A stretch of DNA of 64,000 nucleotides from Limiplasma sp036645955 (GTDB taxonomy: Bacteria > Bacillota > Clostridia > Christensenellales > Aristaeellaceae). A program made the translations under genes and the position numbers. Below the pieces are notes generated by a model. That model saw only the letters and a program-made list of their open reading frames with translations, searched no databases and was not told where the DNA came from. Location: assembly GCA_036645955.1 (NCBI GenBank), contig JAVXND010000002.1, forward strand, positions 1 to 64,000. The letters are read 5' to 3'. Shown piece after piece: positions 8,299-17,044 of the stretch; positions within the stretch are counted from its first letter, which is position 1; each line of letters begins with the position of its first letter.

Positions 8299-9432
8299 AT
8301 GAAGAACAATGAAACGCTATCTGGACAGATTTACGAATACCTAAAGGAACAAATTCGAAATGGTGCATTTCCAGAGGGCAGGCTTCCCACCGAGGTTGAG
8401 CTGGCCAAGCAGTTTTTTGTGAGCCGCATTACCTCCAAAAACGCGCTGACAAAGCTTGCGGAGGAAGGACTGATTGTGCGCATTCAAGGCAAGGGCTCCT
8501 TTGTGAGGGCTGAAAGCCCGCATGGTAAAATGCTATCACCTGTTCGTCCGCAGCGTCATTGCATTGCGCTTGTGATGGGCGGCTATACCTCGTCCTTTGG
8601 CTTGGATGTGCTCAATGGCGCACTGAATGAAGCACAGCAGCGATCTTGCCATCTCGTGGTAGATACCACCAATAATGATCAAGCCTATGAGAGCCGAATT
8701 GTAGAGTCGCTGATTAAGGACGGCGTGGAAGGCCTGATTGTACAGCCTGCGCATGGCGAATTGTATAGCAAGCAAATTCTGAATGCCATTTATTCGGGCT
8801 ATCCTGTGGTGATGCTTGATCGCGCAATGCAGGGCATCGACGCTCCCTTTGTAGGGGTGGATAACTGCGCGCTAAGTTGCATGGCGGTGCAAAAGCTACT
8901 GGATGAGGGACATACGGATATTGCGTTGCTTGCGGTGGCGGATGAACGCAGCAGCTCCATTCGTGAACGAATGGATGGCTATATGGCGGCATATGTAAAC
9001 AACCGCATAGCTGTTGACAAGGATCTTTGGCTGGTCAACATGAGCGGGGTGTTCGGGGAAGCGCCCGAATTGCTGAGTTCTGCTTATACTTACGAATGCT
9101 ATGTGGAGCAGATTGTAGAACACCTGCGAAAGCATCCGCAAATCACAGCGATTTTTGGCACTGAATATCGAATTTCCAAAGCTGCGTGGGATGCGGTGCG
9201 TAGAATTGGAAAACAAGTGCCTAAAGACATTTCTTTGGTGAGCTTCGACATGGATTCAAGTTATGTGGGTTCTCACACCATGAGCTATATCAAACAGCCT
9301 CAAACTGAAATGGGGCAAAAGGCTGTTCAAATATTGTGCGATATCGTAAACGGTTCGCCGGCGGAAACAACGCAATGCCTTTTAGAAGGTCAATGGGTAG
9401 ACGGCGGATCAATAGCGGCACGCTTGGAATAA
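8299..9432 (+). CDS. GntR-type / LacI-type transcriptional regulator
   Basis: The protein of about 377 residues has an N-terminal GntR winged helix (IYEYLKEQIRNGAF, LPTEVELAKQFFVSRIT, LAEEGLIVRIQGKGSFV). A LacI/periplasmic-binding-protein effector domain follows (VDGLIVQPAHGE, YPVVMLDRAMQGIDAPFVGVDN, ISLVSFDMD). This is the AraR architecture, so the effector is probably a sugar. It stands directly in front of, and co-oriented with, the mannosidase and ABC-transporter genes and is probably their local regulator. The start is uncertain: the frame is open from a TTG at 8269 and ATG codons lie at 8290 and 8299. I prefer 8299 because the family domain begins there, though its ribosome site is weak. 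Confidence 0.9.
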   Translation: MKNNETLSGQIYEYLKEQIRNGAFPEGRLPTEVELAKQFFVSRITSKNALTKLAEEGLIVRIQGKGSFVRAESPHGKMLSPVRPQRHCIALVMGGYTSSFGLDVLNGALNEAQQRSCHLVVDTTNNDQAYESRIVESLIKDGVEGLIVQPAHGELYSKQILNAIYSGYPVVMLDRAMQGIDAPFVGVDNCALSCMAVQKLLDEGHTDIALLAVADERSSSIRERMDGYMAAYVNNRIAVDKDLWLVNMSGVFGEAPELLSSAYTYECYVEQIVEHLRKHPQITAIFGTEYRISKAAWDAVRRIGKQVPKDISLVSFDMDSSYVGSHTMSYIKQPQTEMGQKAVQILCDIVNGSPAETTQCLLEGQWVDGGSIAARLE

Positions 9433-9520
9433 TTTCATAAAAGCCATTCCCTCACAAATGTTTTTATGAAGGGTGTGTTTTTTGTGCGCACAGAAGCAAA
9501 AAAGCAATAGGAGGATGAAT

Positions 9521-10840
9521 ATGGAGTGCTTGGAAAGAGTGAAAGAGCGCTTGAGAGAACCGATGCAAATGCTCAAAGAGATTGAAGGGTTGCCGGAAAT
9601 ATTTTCGAACTGTTTTCTCAACACGCTGGAAACAACGGTTTCGTTGCCTGAAACAGGGGGTGCGTTTGTGATCACGGGTGATATTCCAGCTATGTGGCTA
9701 AGGGATTCTACGGAGCAAATGTTGCATTATGTGCGCTTTGCCGCACAGGAAAAAAGCGTTGCACAGCTGATTGAAAGCTTGATTGCCCGTCAAGTGCGTT
9801 GCATATTAACAGATCCTTACGCCAATGCCTTTAATCAAGAAAGCAACCAAAACCACATCTATAACGATTTGCCCGTGCCTGGTCCGGAGGTATGGGAGCG
9901 GAAATATGAAGTGGATAGCCTTTGCCATGCCGTGTTATTAGCGGAACGCTATTATGCGGTTACGGGTTCAGACGCTATTTTTACGGGTGATTTTTGGGCG
10001 GCGATGAATACGATTGTAAAGGTTTTTACCGTGGAACAGCATCATGAAAATCAGAGCAGCTACTCGTTTACTCGCACGAGCTGTCCGCCGAGCGACACGC
10101 TGATACGCGGGGGACGCGGCGCTCAAACGAGCTATACAGGCATGACTTGGTGTGGCTTTCGACCCAGCGATGATGCGTGTACCTATGGTTATTTGATTCC
10201 GGCGAATCTCTTTGCGGTGAAAACTTTGGACGACATTGAAAGCATGGCAAGCGCTTGCTGTAAGCCAGAGCTTGCACAGCGTGCAAGCAGGCTTTGCCGA
10301 GAAATACGCAAAGGCATTGAGCGCTTTGCGATGGTGGAACACCCTCGCTTTGGCACCATGTACGCCTATGAGGTGGATGGGATGGGAAACCATCTGCTTA
10401 TGGATGACGCGAATGTACCGAGCTTGCTGTCTTTGCCGTATTTGGGCGTGTGTGCAAACAATGAACCATTGTATGTGCATACAAGAGCCTTTGCGCTGAG
10501 CGCGGAAAATCCTTATTTTTTTAGTGGAAAAGCTGGCAAGGGCATTGGCAGTCCGCATACGCCGGAAGGTTATATTTGGCCGATTTCACTTTGTGTGCAA
10601 GCAATGACGACTGAGGATGTGAACGAAATAGCAACGCTGGTGATCACGCTGCTACAGTCTAGCGTCGGCACGGCTTGTATGCATGAAGGCTTTAACAAGG
10701 ATGATCCGACGCTGTTTACGCGCCCGTGGTTTGCTTGGGCAAATTCCATGTTTGGTGAAATGCTCTATGGGCTTTATGAACGGGGGATGCTGGCGGAGGT
10801 GCTTACAGTTGTGAAAACGGCAGGAATCACAAAAATATGA
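9521..10840 (+). CDS. Glycoside hydrolase family 125, exo-alpha-1,6-mannosidase-like
   Basis: The 439-residue protein shows family GH125 (former DUF1237) signatures: DIPAMWLRDST near residues 54-63, DPYANAFNQE, KYEVDSLCHAV, and SYTGMTWCGFRPSDDACTYG in the catalytic region. Characterised members remove non-reducing-end alpha-1,6-mannose, as in high-mannose N-glycans. There is no signal peptide, so it acts on imported oligosaccharide. The start at 9521 is chosen because AGGAGG ends 6 bases upstream; the ATG at 9515 abuts the ribosome site. It opens the catabolic part of the locus. Confidence 0.92.
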   Translation: MECLERVKERLREPMQMLKEIEGLPEIFSNCFLNTLETTVSLPETGGAFVITGDIPAMWLRDSTEQMLHYVRFAAQEKSVAQLIESLIARQVRCILTDPYANAFNQESNQNHIYNDLPVPGPEVWERKYEVDSLCHAVLLAERYYAVTGSDAIFTGDFWAAMNTIVKVFTVEQHHENQSSYSFTRTSCPPSDTLIRGGRGAQTSYTGMTWCGFRPSDDACTYGYLIPANLFAVKTLDDIESMASACCKPELAQRASRLCREIRKGIERFAMVEHPRFGTMYAYEVDGMGNHLLMDDANVPSLLSLPYLGVCANNEPLYVHTRAFALSAENPYFFSGKAGKGIGSPHTPEGYIWPISLCVQAMTTEDVNEIATLVITLLQSSVGTACMHEGFNKDDPTLFTRPWFAWANSMFGEMLYGLYERGMLAEVLTVVKTAGITKI

Positions 10841-10879
10841 TATAAAGGGTATAAAAAGATTCAAAAGATATAAATGCTA

Positions 10880-10917
10880 TTGACTGAGGATGAAAAATGA
10901 ACTATAGTGATTATAGT
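10880..10917 (+). promoter_or_regulatory. Promoter of the sugar ABC transporter genes with candidate operator
   Basis: TTGACT (10880-10885), 17 bases, TATAGT (10903-10908). An inverted repeat ACTATA-gtgat-TATAGT (10901-10906/10912-10917) overlaps the -10 element, mirroring the arrangement at the regulator's own promoter. It separates transporter expression from GH125. Confidence 0.65.
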
Positions 10918-10943
10918 AAGTAAGCACGAGTGAGGTGAGTGGA

Positions 10944-11891
10944 GTGAATGGAAGAATAGACCTTGGGGTAAAAAAACGCTATGGTTTTTGGACAGACATT
11001 CGTAAAAATCCTCTGTCCTACCTACTGCTGCTGCCTGCGGCCCTCTATACGGTGATTTTTGGATACTTGACCATCCCCTACATGCTTTCGGCTTTTCAGA
11101 AATTTAACTATCGTAAAGGTTTGTTTGGAAGCGAATGGATTGGGCTGGCTAATTTTGAATTTTTCTTCAAGTCAAATGCCGCGAGCAGGGTCATCTGGAA
11201 TACTGTGCGGCTGAATCTTTGCTTTATCGTTTGTACACTGGCTTTATCGGTACTGGTGGCCATTTTGCTAAACGAATTGCGCGGCAAGCGTTTCAAAAAA
11301 ATGATTCAGTCAACCTATTTGGTACCTTATTTCCTGTCTTGGGTGGTCATCAATTATGTGGTCTATACCCTAACTTCCACCAATTACGGTATCATCAATA
11401 CTGCAAGAGAGCTTTTGAATCTGCCGCCCCTTAATTTTTATACCGATGGCAGTGCATGGCCAACAATTTTGGTGATTGCCAAGGTGTGGAAGGACATGGG
11501 GATGAACATCGTTATCTATTTGGCGGTAATCACAGGCTTTGATCCACAGATTTATGAGGCCGCTATGATTGATGGTGCAGGGCGGTTCAGGGCATGCATT
11601 AGCATCACGCTTCGCCTATTGCTGCCCACCGTGAGCATGCTAACCATTATGTCGGTCGGTAAGATATTTTACGGTGATTTCGGCATGATTTACGCATTGG
11701 TGGGGGATAATGGCTTGTTGCAAAAAACCACCGATGTTATTGACACCTATGTGTTCCGTACATTACGCACAACGGGAAACCCCTCTCAAGCAATGGCCAT
11801 TAGCTTGTTCCAATCCGTGCTGGGCTTTTTAGCGGTGTTTACTGCCAATTGGTTTGCTCGCAAAAAGTTCAGCGACGGCGCGCTGTTTTAG
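10944..11891 (+). CDS. Carbohydrate ABC transporter permease (LplB/UgpA type)
   Basis: This inner-membrane permease of about 315 residues has six predicted membrane segments, the first being LLLLPAALYTVIFGYLTI. The cytoplasmic EAA loop (YEAAMIDGAGRFRACISITLRLLLP) contacts the ATPase. It resembles the LplB/YteP group of oligosaccharide importers. Two GTG starts are possible, 10935 and 10944; the second has GAGGTGA at a suitable distance. The partner permease follows 11 bases downstream. Confidence 0.93.
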   Translation: MNGRIDLGVKKRYGFWTDIRKNPLSYLLLLPAALYTVIFGYLTIPYMLSAFQKFNYRKGLFGSEWIGLANFEFFFKSNAASRVIWNTVRLNLCFIVCTLALSVLVAILLNELRGKRFKKMIQSTYLVPYFLSWVVINYVVYTLTSTNYGIINTARELLNLPPLNFYTDGSAWPTILVIAKVWKDMGMNIVIYLAVITGFDPQIYEAAMIDGAGRFRACISITLRLLLPTVSMLTIMSVGKIFYGDFGMIYALVGDNGLLQKTTDVIDTYVFRTLRTTGNPSQAMAISLFQSVLGFLAVFTANWFARKKFSDGALF

Positions 11892-11902
11892 GAGGGCTTG
11901 AG

Positions 11903-12778
11903 ATGAACAAACTAGGGAAATCCCGATGGGTGAGCACCATCTTTCTCACCTTACTCGGTCTGACTTGCGTGCTGCCCATATTGCTGGTGCTTAGCATTTC
12001 ACTCACTGAAGAAGAAGCCATCATCAAAAATGGCTATTCCCTCATACCTTCACAATGGTCGCTGGATGCCTACCGTACCATATTTGCAGGCGGACAGCAA
12101 TTGGTGAAAAGCTATGGTGTGTCGGTTTTTGTTACAGTTATGGGCACGATGGGTGCGGTGATCATTACAGGCATGGCAGGTTATGCACTGGCTAACCCAT
12201 CGGTGCGCTATCGTTATCAATTGTCTATGTTCTTCTTTATTACCATGGTTTTTAATGGCGGCATGGTGCCATGGTATATGATTTGCAAACAATTTGGCTT
12301 GGTGGAAAACATATGGGCATTGCTGATACCAAACTTGATTTTCAGTCCATTTAACCTGTTCTTGGTTCGTAACTATATGCGTGATATTCCGGTGGCGCTG
12401 GTTGAATCTGCCAGGCTGGATGGTGCTAACGATTTTGTGGTCGCCTTCCGTATTTATTTTCCGCTTAGCAAACCCATTTTGGCAACAATCGCATTGTTTG
12501 CGGCCATTGGTTATTGGAATGACTGGTGGAACTCCATTATGCTGGTGTCAGATGTGAACCTTTACCCTGTGCAATATTTGCTGATGAAGCTGAAAAGCGA
12601 CATCAACATGATGAAAAGTATGCAATCTTCAGGTTTTGCAGGCGGGGGAGCGCTCAAACCCACCGAATCGCTTCAAATGGCAACGGTGATCATTACCATT
12701 GGACCGATTTTACTGTTTTATCCCTTCCTGCAAAAATACATTGTCAAGGGCTTGGTTATTGGTTCGGTCAAGGGTTGA
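11903..12778 (+). CDS. Carbohydrate ABC transporter permease (LplC/YtcP type)
   Basis: This is the second membrane subunit of the same importer, 291 residues. It has an EAA-loop VESARLDGANDFVVAFRIYFP and a membrane segment near the C-terminus ending FLQKYIVKGLVIGSVKG, the usual ending of this family. The ATG at 11903 follows AGGAGGG by 6 bases; 18 further upstream codons lie inside the preceding gene. No ATPase gene is nearby, so a shared MsmK/UgpC-type ATPase encoded elsewhere probably energises the transporter. Confidence 0.94.
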   Translation: MNKLGKSRWVSTIFLTLLGLTCVLPILLVLSISLTEEEAIIKNGYSLIPSQWSLDAYRTIFAGGQQLVKSYGVSVFVTVMGTMGAVIITGMAGYALANPSVRYRYQLSMFFFITMVFNGGMVPWYMICKQFGLVENIWALLIPNLIFSPFNLFLVRNYMRDIPVALVESARLDGANDFVVAFRIYFPLSKPILATIALFAAIGYWNDWWNSIMLVSDVNLYPVQYLLMKLKSDINMMKSMQSSGFAGGGALKPTESLQMATVIITIGPILLFYPFLQKYIVKGLVIGSVKG

Positions 12779-12853
12779 CCAATGTGCTTGTTTCCAAAGG
12801 GGCGGTGCTCCAAAACGATGGATAAATTTTCAAATTTTAAAGGAGGAAAAACC

Positions 12854-14320
12854 ATGAAACATCTTCGTACCCTGTTGACCGCACTGCTGTGCGCATGCTT
12901 GCTTATTTCCGCCCTACCGCTGGCGGCACTTGCGGAGGGTGAACCCGTGACCATTACCTTTGTTCGCCCTGGCAACAAACCCGAACGCTATGATGCGATG
13001 ATCGAAAACGTAAATCAAAAACTTGCCGAGGATAGCATGAATATGAAGCTGGAAATCAACTACATTGCCAGCGATGTTTTTCAGGACAAGGTTTCCATGA
13101 TGCTTTCAACGGGAGATACATTTGATTTGCTTTCCATTATGGAAGATCAAAAAGCTTATACTGCTTTTGTTGGTATGGAAAGCTTACTGCCTATTAACGA
13201 ATATTTGGACCAGTATGGCGAGGCGCTCAAAGCCAATATCCCACAGGCCATGTGGGACAGCGCTACCGTGGATGGTAAAATATACACCATTCCCGCCTTT
13301 TGGACGGATTTGGCGGATCAAGCCAGCTGCATTACCGTTGACCGCGCCAACATGAAAAAATATGGCGTGACAGAGGATCCCAAAACCCGTGAGGATTTGC
13401 TGGCTCTTTGCGATGCCTATGCCGCAAAGTGGGAAGGCGCGGACAAGCCCTACGTAATTCCAATGTACAAGGAACCTTTTACTTGGCTGTTCCGTACGCT
13501 GGAAAGCTATCCCTTCACCGTGGTTGATGAACTGCTGTATGTATCCCAAGAGGGGGAAGTAAAGAATTGGTTTGCAACCGACGAATTCAAAACTTGTGCT
13601 GATTTCTTTGCTACTTTGTATGAAAAGGGCTATGTTTCCCCCGATATCCTTTCTACCGCTTGGTCTTCTTGGAAACAGCTTTGCTCGGGTAACTTCATGT
13701 GGTGTGATGGCTGCCAAATGTGGGGCAGTGAAGAATACTTTACGGGCTTGATTCCCGGCTGTGAACTGGATAGCCTGTATGTTGCGCCAGAAGCTACTTC
13801 CTTCCGTCCTGCGGCATTCCGTAATGATACTGCGGTGTCCGCTACTTCGGAGCATCCCGCCGATGCGGTGCGTTTCATGAACTGGCTCTACAGCGAGCAG
13901 GACAACTATGACGCTGTGATCTATGGTGTAGAAGGCACGGATTGGAAGAACGAGGGTGAGCGTCTCTATACCAAGCTTACCGCAAATGGCGAAGTGTTCA
14001 ATGATGATTGGATGATGGGTAACATGTCTTTCCTGCGCACGGAAGTGGGCACGTACCCGACTTTTATCGATATTATGTATACCGAAAAGAAGGATGCAGT
14101 TAACAGCGTCGTCATGAACTTCAACTTTGATCCCACCAATGTTTCTACGGAATATGCCAACTGCCTTGCCTTGGTCAGCAGTGATATTTATCCTGTGAAG
14201 CTAGGTATTGTGCGCTATGAGGACGGCAACCAAAATGTGTTGGAACAGCTTAAAGCAGCAGGAATTGACAAGGTCATTGAAGAATACCAAAGCCAGTTAA
14301 ACAAGTATTTAGGCAAATAA
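12854..14320 (+). CDS. Extracellular sugar-binding protein of ABC transporter (LplA-like)
   Basis: The 488-residue protein belongs to the long (about 500-residue) family-1 solute-binding proteins that go with LplB/LplC permeases. A signal peptide ends at about ALAEG (residue 27). The mature part begins EPVTITFVRPGNK and contains binding-domain motifs such as LPINEYLDQYG and DEAVRFMNWLYS-like sequence (AVRFMNWLYSEQDNYD). No convincing lipobox cysteine is seen, which is unusual for a Gram-positive binding protein. The ATG at 12854 follows AGGAGG. Its likely ligand is the mannose-rich oligosaccharide processed by the neighbouring hydrolases. Confidence 0.9.
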   Translation: MKHLRTLLTALLCACLLISALPLAALAEGEPVTITFVRPGNKPERYDAMIENVNQKLAEDSMNMKLEINYIASDVFQDKVSMMLSTGDTFDLLSIMEDQKAYTAFVGMESLLPINEYLDQYGEALKANIPQAMWDSATVDGKIYTIPAFWTDLADQASCITVDRANMKKYGVTEDPKTREDLLALCDAYAAKWEGADKPYVIPMYKEPFTWLFRTLESYPFTVVDELLYVSQEGEVKNWFATDEFKTCADFFATLYEKGYVSPDILSTAWSSWKQLCSGNFMWCDGCQMWGSEEYFTGLIPGCELDSLYVAPEATSFRPAAFRNDTAVSATSEHPADAVRFMNWLYSEQDNYDAVIYGVEGTDWKNEGERLYTKLTANGEVFNDDWMMGNMSFLRTEVGTYPTFIDIMYTEKKDAVNSVVMNFNFDPTNVSTEYANCLALVSSDIYPVKLGIVRYEDGNQNVLEQLKAAGIDKVIEEYQSQLNKYLGK

Positions 14321-14328
14321 GGACACGC

Positions 14329-14418
14329 ATGCAAAAAGCATACGATGAGCGAGCTAAGTACTGCCTACTGTACAATGAAGAGGAAAGCTGGTACAGCAAG
14401 CGGTACACAATAAGCTGA
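14329..14418 (+). CDS. Possible small protein, 29 residues
   Basis: Eight bases after the binding-protein gene an ATG with AGGA five bases upstream opens a 29-codon frame rich in charged and tyrosine residues (MQKAYDERAKYCLLYNEEES is its beginning). It ends at TGA 14416-14418. It could be a small protein, a leader peptide, or a leftover of a lost gene. I recognise no family. Confidence 0.25.
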   Translation: MQKAYDERAKYCLLYNEEESWYSKRYTIS

Positions 14419-14531
14419 AAACGAGCTTTTGACATGCTAATCAAATCATTCAAATCACTAGACAAAGGGGGATGGCTGGGTCACGTATGGCTCTGCTATC
14501 CCCCATTCTTTTATTAAGCGAGGGCGGTACT

Positions 14532-17042
14532 ATGACAACGTTGGCGTTAAATGGTTGCTACAAGCTGACACGCATTGCGCATGGGGAGTCGCATGCTTTT
14601 GTCTTTCGGGACGACTTTGTCCCTGAAGGCTGGTTGGATACCTTTGTACCTGAAGATATCCGAACGGTTTTGCGCCGCGCGGGTTACATCAGCGGCTATT
14701 ATCTTGGCAAGGATTTGGATTCGGAGCGTTGGATTGAGGAATCGGATTGGCTGTATTATCGTCGCTTTAGTGCCGTACCAAAGGAGGAACGCGTTTTTTT
14801 GCGTTTTGAGGGAATTGATACGCTTTGCGAAATTGAATTGAACGGGGTGCGGCTTGGCATGTGCGAAAACATGTTTATGTCGCATTGCTTTGACATTTCA
14901 GCCTATTTGAATCGTGAGGGTACCAATGTGCTGGTTGTGCGCATTCTCTCCCCTGTAAAGAGCATTGAAACCGTAAGCCGTGAAGGACTTTATCCACAGG
15001 AAGATACGGGGCGTTTACTGCTTCGTAAATCACAAATGAACTACGGCTGGGATTTTTGCGGACACTGCCTCACAGGTGGACTTTGGAAGGGCGTATATTT
15101 GGACGGGCAAGAAAATGCTACGCTTGGTGATGTGTATTTAAGAACAGAAACGTTGGAAGCTGGCTTTGCACAATTACGCCTCAGCGTAAATGCGATTGGT
15201 GATAGCGCTCACGAGCTACAAGCGCGCGTGAGCTTTTTCGATGGAGAAAGGGTTGTGCTTACGCGGGAGCTTGGGACACTGCCAATTTTAGAGGAACCGC
15301 TCACGTTGGAAAATCCCAAGCTGTGGTGGCCGCGCCCCTATGGTGAGGCGCATTTATACGAGGCAAAGGTTGAACTGTTAAGCGGTGGGTGTTGCCTAGA
15401 TACGCATTGCTTCCGTTTTGGGGTTCGCACGGTTACATTAATACAGGAACCACTTGTGCAGGGCGGGCGAAGCTTTGTGTTTGAGGTCAATGGCCGCCGC
15501 CTTTTTATGCGCGGTGCGAACTGGGTACCCTGTAATGCAGTCTATGGTGAAATTACCGATGCACAGGTGCGTTACTATTTAGACCATGCGGAGCATGCCA
15601 ACCTTTCTATGCTGCGCGTGTGGGGTGGGGGTATTTATGAAAGCGACTTATTTTTTGACCTTTGTGATGAAAAAGGGATCATGGTCATGCAGGACTTTAT
15701 GCTTGCATGTGGAATTCTGCCTCAAGATGATGCATTTTTGGAAAAGGTATCAACCGAGGTGGCATTCGTTGTGCGCAAATATCGCAACCGCACCAGCTTG
15801 GTTTTGTGGTCGGCAGACAATGAACTAGATCAAGCCTATTGGTGGTATGGGCTTGAAGCCATTTTCAAAACCAATCGCGTGAACCGTTTTGCGGTTCGGC
15901 GTGCAGTGGAACAGCTTGACCCTTATCGTCCTTTTCTGGTAAGCTCTCCATGCAGTCCCTTTGAGGATGAACCCGGTCAAGAGGATCCCAATTCCTCCTT
16001 GCAAGGCGATATGCATGTGTATCTGACCCGATTTAGCAAGGACAGCCCCTATTACTATCGCAAATTGATGGAATTTGTGCCACGCTTTATGAGCGAGTAC
16101 GGCTTTAGCAGTCTGCCTAGCACAGACAGCTATCGCAAGTTCAACTTTTTTGACAAGGCTTTGGACATGCAAGCCAATCCATGGTTAGGGGAGCTGCCTG
16201 CTTTTGAGGAACTGAGGAAAAGCGGAGATACACAACGGCTCATCTATTTTACCCAATTTACCCATGCGCAAGGTCTGAAATACTGGATTGAGTACATGCG
16301 CTCCTACAAAGGCATTTGCGGTGGAAGCCTCTACTGGAAGTACAACGACCCCATTGCACCCAATCGCGAGAATATGCTTTTCCCCTCCATGATGTCTGCT
16401 ATTGACTTTTATGGAAAGCCAAAGCTGGCTTATGAATACTCGCGCCGTGCTTATGAGGATGTGATCATTGCCTTTCGGGAAACCAAAGAAGGCGGCGTGA
16501 GGCTCGTGGGTTGCAATGAAACTCTGCAGGCATATTGCGGCGAGCTTCGGGTGGATTTTCGCACTTATGACGGACGTTGCTTACCGCTTTATGCGCATGC
16601 GGCAGTGATCGCCGCAGATGCGGCGGCTGAGCTATGTGTGATTGAAACGGGGGAGTGGCGCGAGCGTGCAGACGGTTACATCAAGGCGGATTTTACTGGC
16701 AAAATACACTTGGAAAACCGCTTTTTCCCCAAAGATATTGGTGCTTATGTGGGGCTCATACCTACGAGGGCACAGCTTGCTTGTGAGCGGGCAAGCGTAC
16801 GGGAAGATGTGTTAAGCGTAACGCTTCATACTGATCATTATGCGCAGGACGTGGTGCTTTCCATATTGGATGTAGACGTGCAATTTAGCGACAATGGCTT
16901 TTGCATGGATGCGAACACCTCCGTCACGTTGACTGCGGCGTTAAACGCTGATATGCTGCGGGATCGTTGCCTGAAAATTTCCGCGCTCAACACAGAACCC
17001 ATTGTATTAGACCTCAACTTATTAGCAACAAAGGAGAAATAA
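14532..17042 (+). CDS. Glycoside hydrolase family 2 beta-mannosidase
   Basis: The 836-residue enzyme has the GH2 layout: N-terminal sugar-binding domain (LRFEGIDTLCEIELNGVRLG), Ig-like domain, TIM barrel (RGANWVPCNAVYGEI, RVWGGGIYESDLFFDLCDEKG) and C-terminal domains. The acid/base Glu is E431 in WSADNELDQAYWW and the nucleophile is E522 in FMSEYGFSSLPS. The latter motif is typical of beta-mannosidases rather than beta-galactosidases. It would remove the beta-1,4-mannose of the N-glycan core or of manno-oligosaccharides. No signal peptide, so it is cytoplasmic. ATG 14532 is preceded by GAGGGCGG; upstream in-frame codons lack this. Confidence 0.93.
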   Translation: MTTLALNGCYKLTRIAHGESHAFVFRDDFVPEGWLDTFVPEDIRTVLRRAGYISGYYLGKDLDSERWIEESDWLYYRRFSAVPKEERVFLRFEGIDTLCEIELNGVRLGMCENMFMSHCFDISAYLNREGTNVLVVRILSPVKSIETVSREGLYPQEDTGRLLLRKSQMNYGWDFCGHCLTGGLWKGVYLDGQENATLGDVYLRTETLEAGFAQLRLSVNAIGDSAHELQARVSFFDGERVVLTRELGTLPILEEPLTLENPKLWWPRPYGEAHLYEAKVELLSGGCCLDTHCFRFGVRTVTLIQEPLVQGGRSFVFEVNGRRLFMRGANWVPCNAVYGEITDAQVRYYLDHAEHANLSMLRVWGGGIYESDLFFDLCDEKGIMVMQDFMLACGILPQDDAFLEKVSTEVAFVVRKYRNRTSLVLWSADNELDQAYWWYGLEAIFKTNRVNRFAVRRAVEQLDPYRPFLVSSPCSPFEDEPGQEDPNSSLQGDMHVYLTRFSKDSPYYYRKLMEFVPRFMSEYGFSSLPSTDSYRKFNFFDKALDMQANPWLGELPAFEELRKSGDTQRLIYFTQFTHAQGLKYWIEYMRSYKGICGGSLYWKYNDPIAPNRENMLFPSMMSAIDFYGKPKLAYEYSRRAYEDVIIAFRETKEGGVRLVGCNETLQAYCGELRVDFRTYDGRCLPLYAHAAVIAADAAAELCVIETGEWRERADGYIKADFTGKIHLENRFFPKDIGAYVGLIPTRAQLACERASVREDVLSVTLHTDHYAQDVVLSILDVDVQFSDNGFCMDANTSVTLTAALNADMLRDRCLKISALNTEPIVLDLNLLATKEK

Positions 17043-17044
17043 CA

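Noticed and set aside
9434..9470. TTCATAAAA/TTTTATGAA inverted repeat after the GntR/LacI regulator gene as a terminator
   Set aside because: The 9-bp stem is almost entirely A-T and is followed by GGGTGTG, so it is unlikely to terminate; it is left unannotated.
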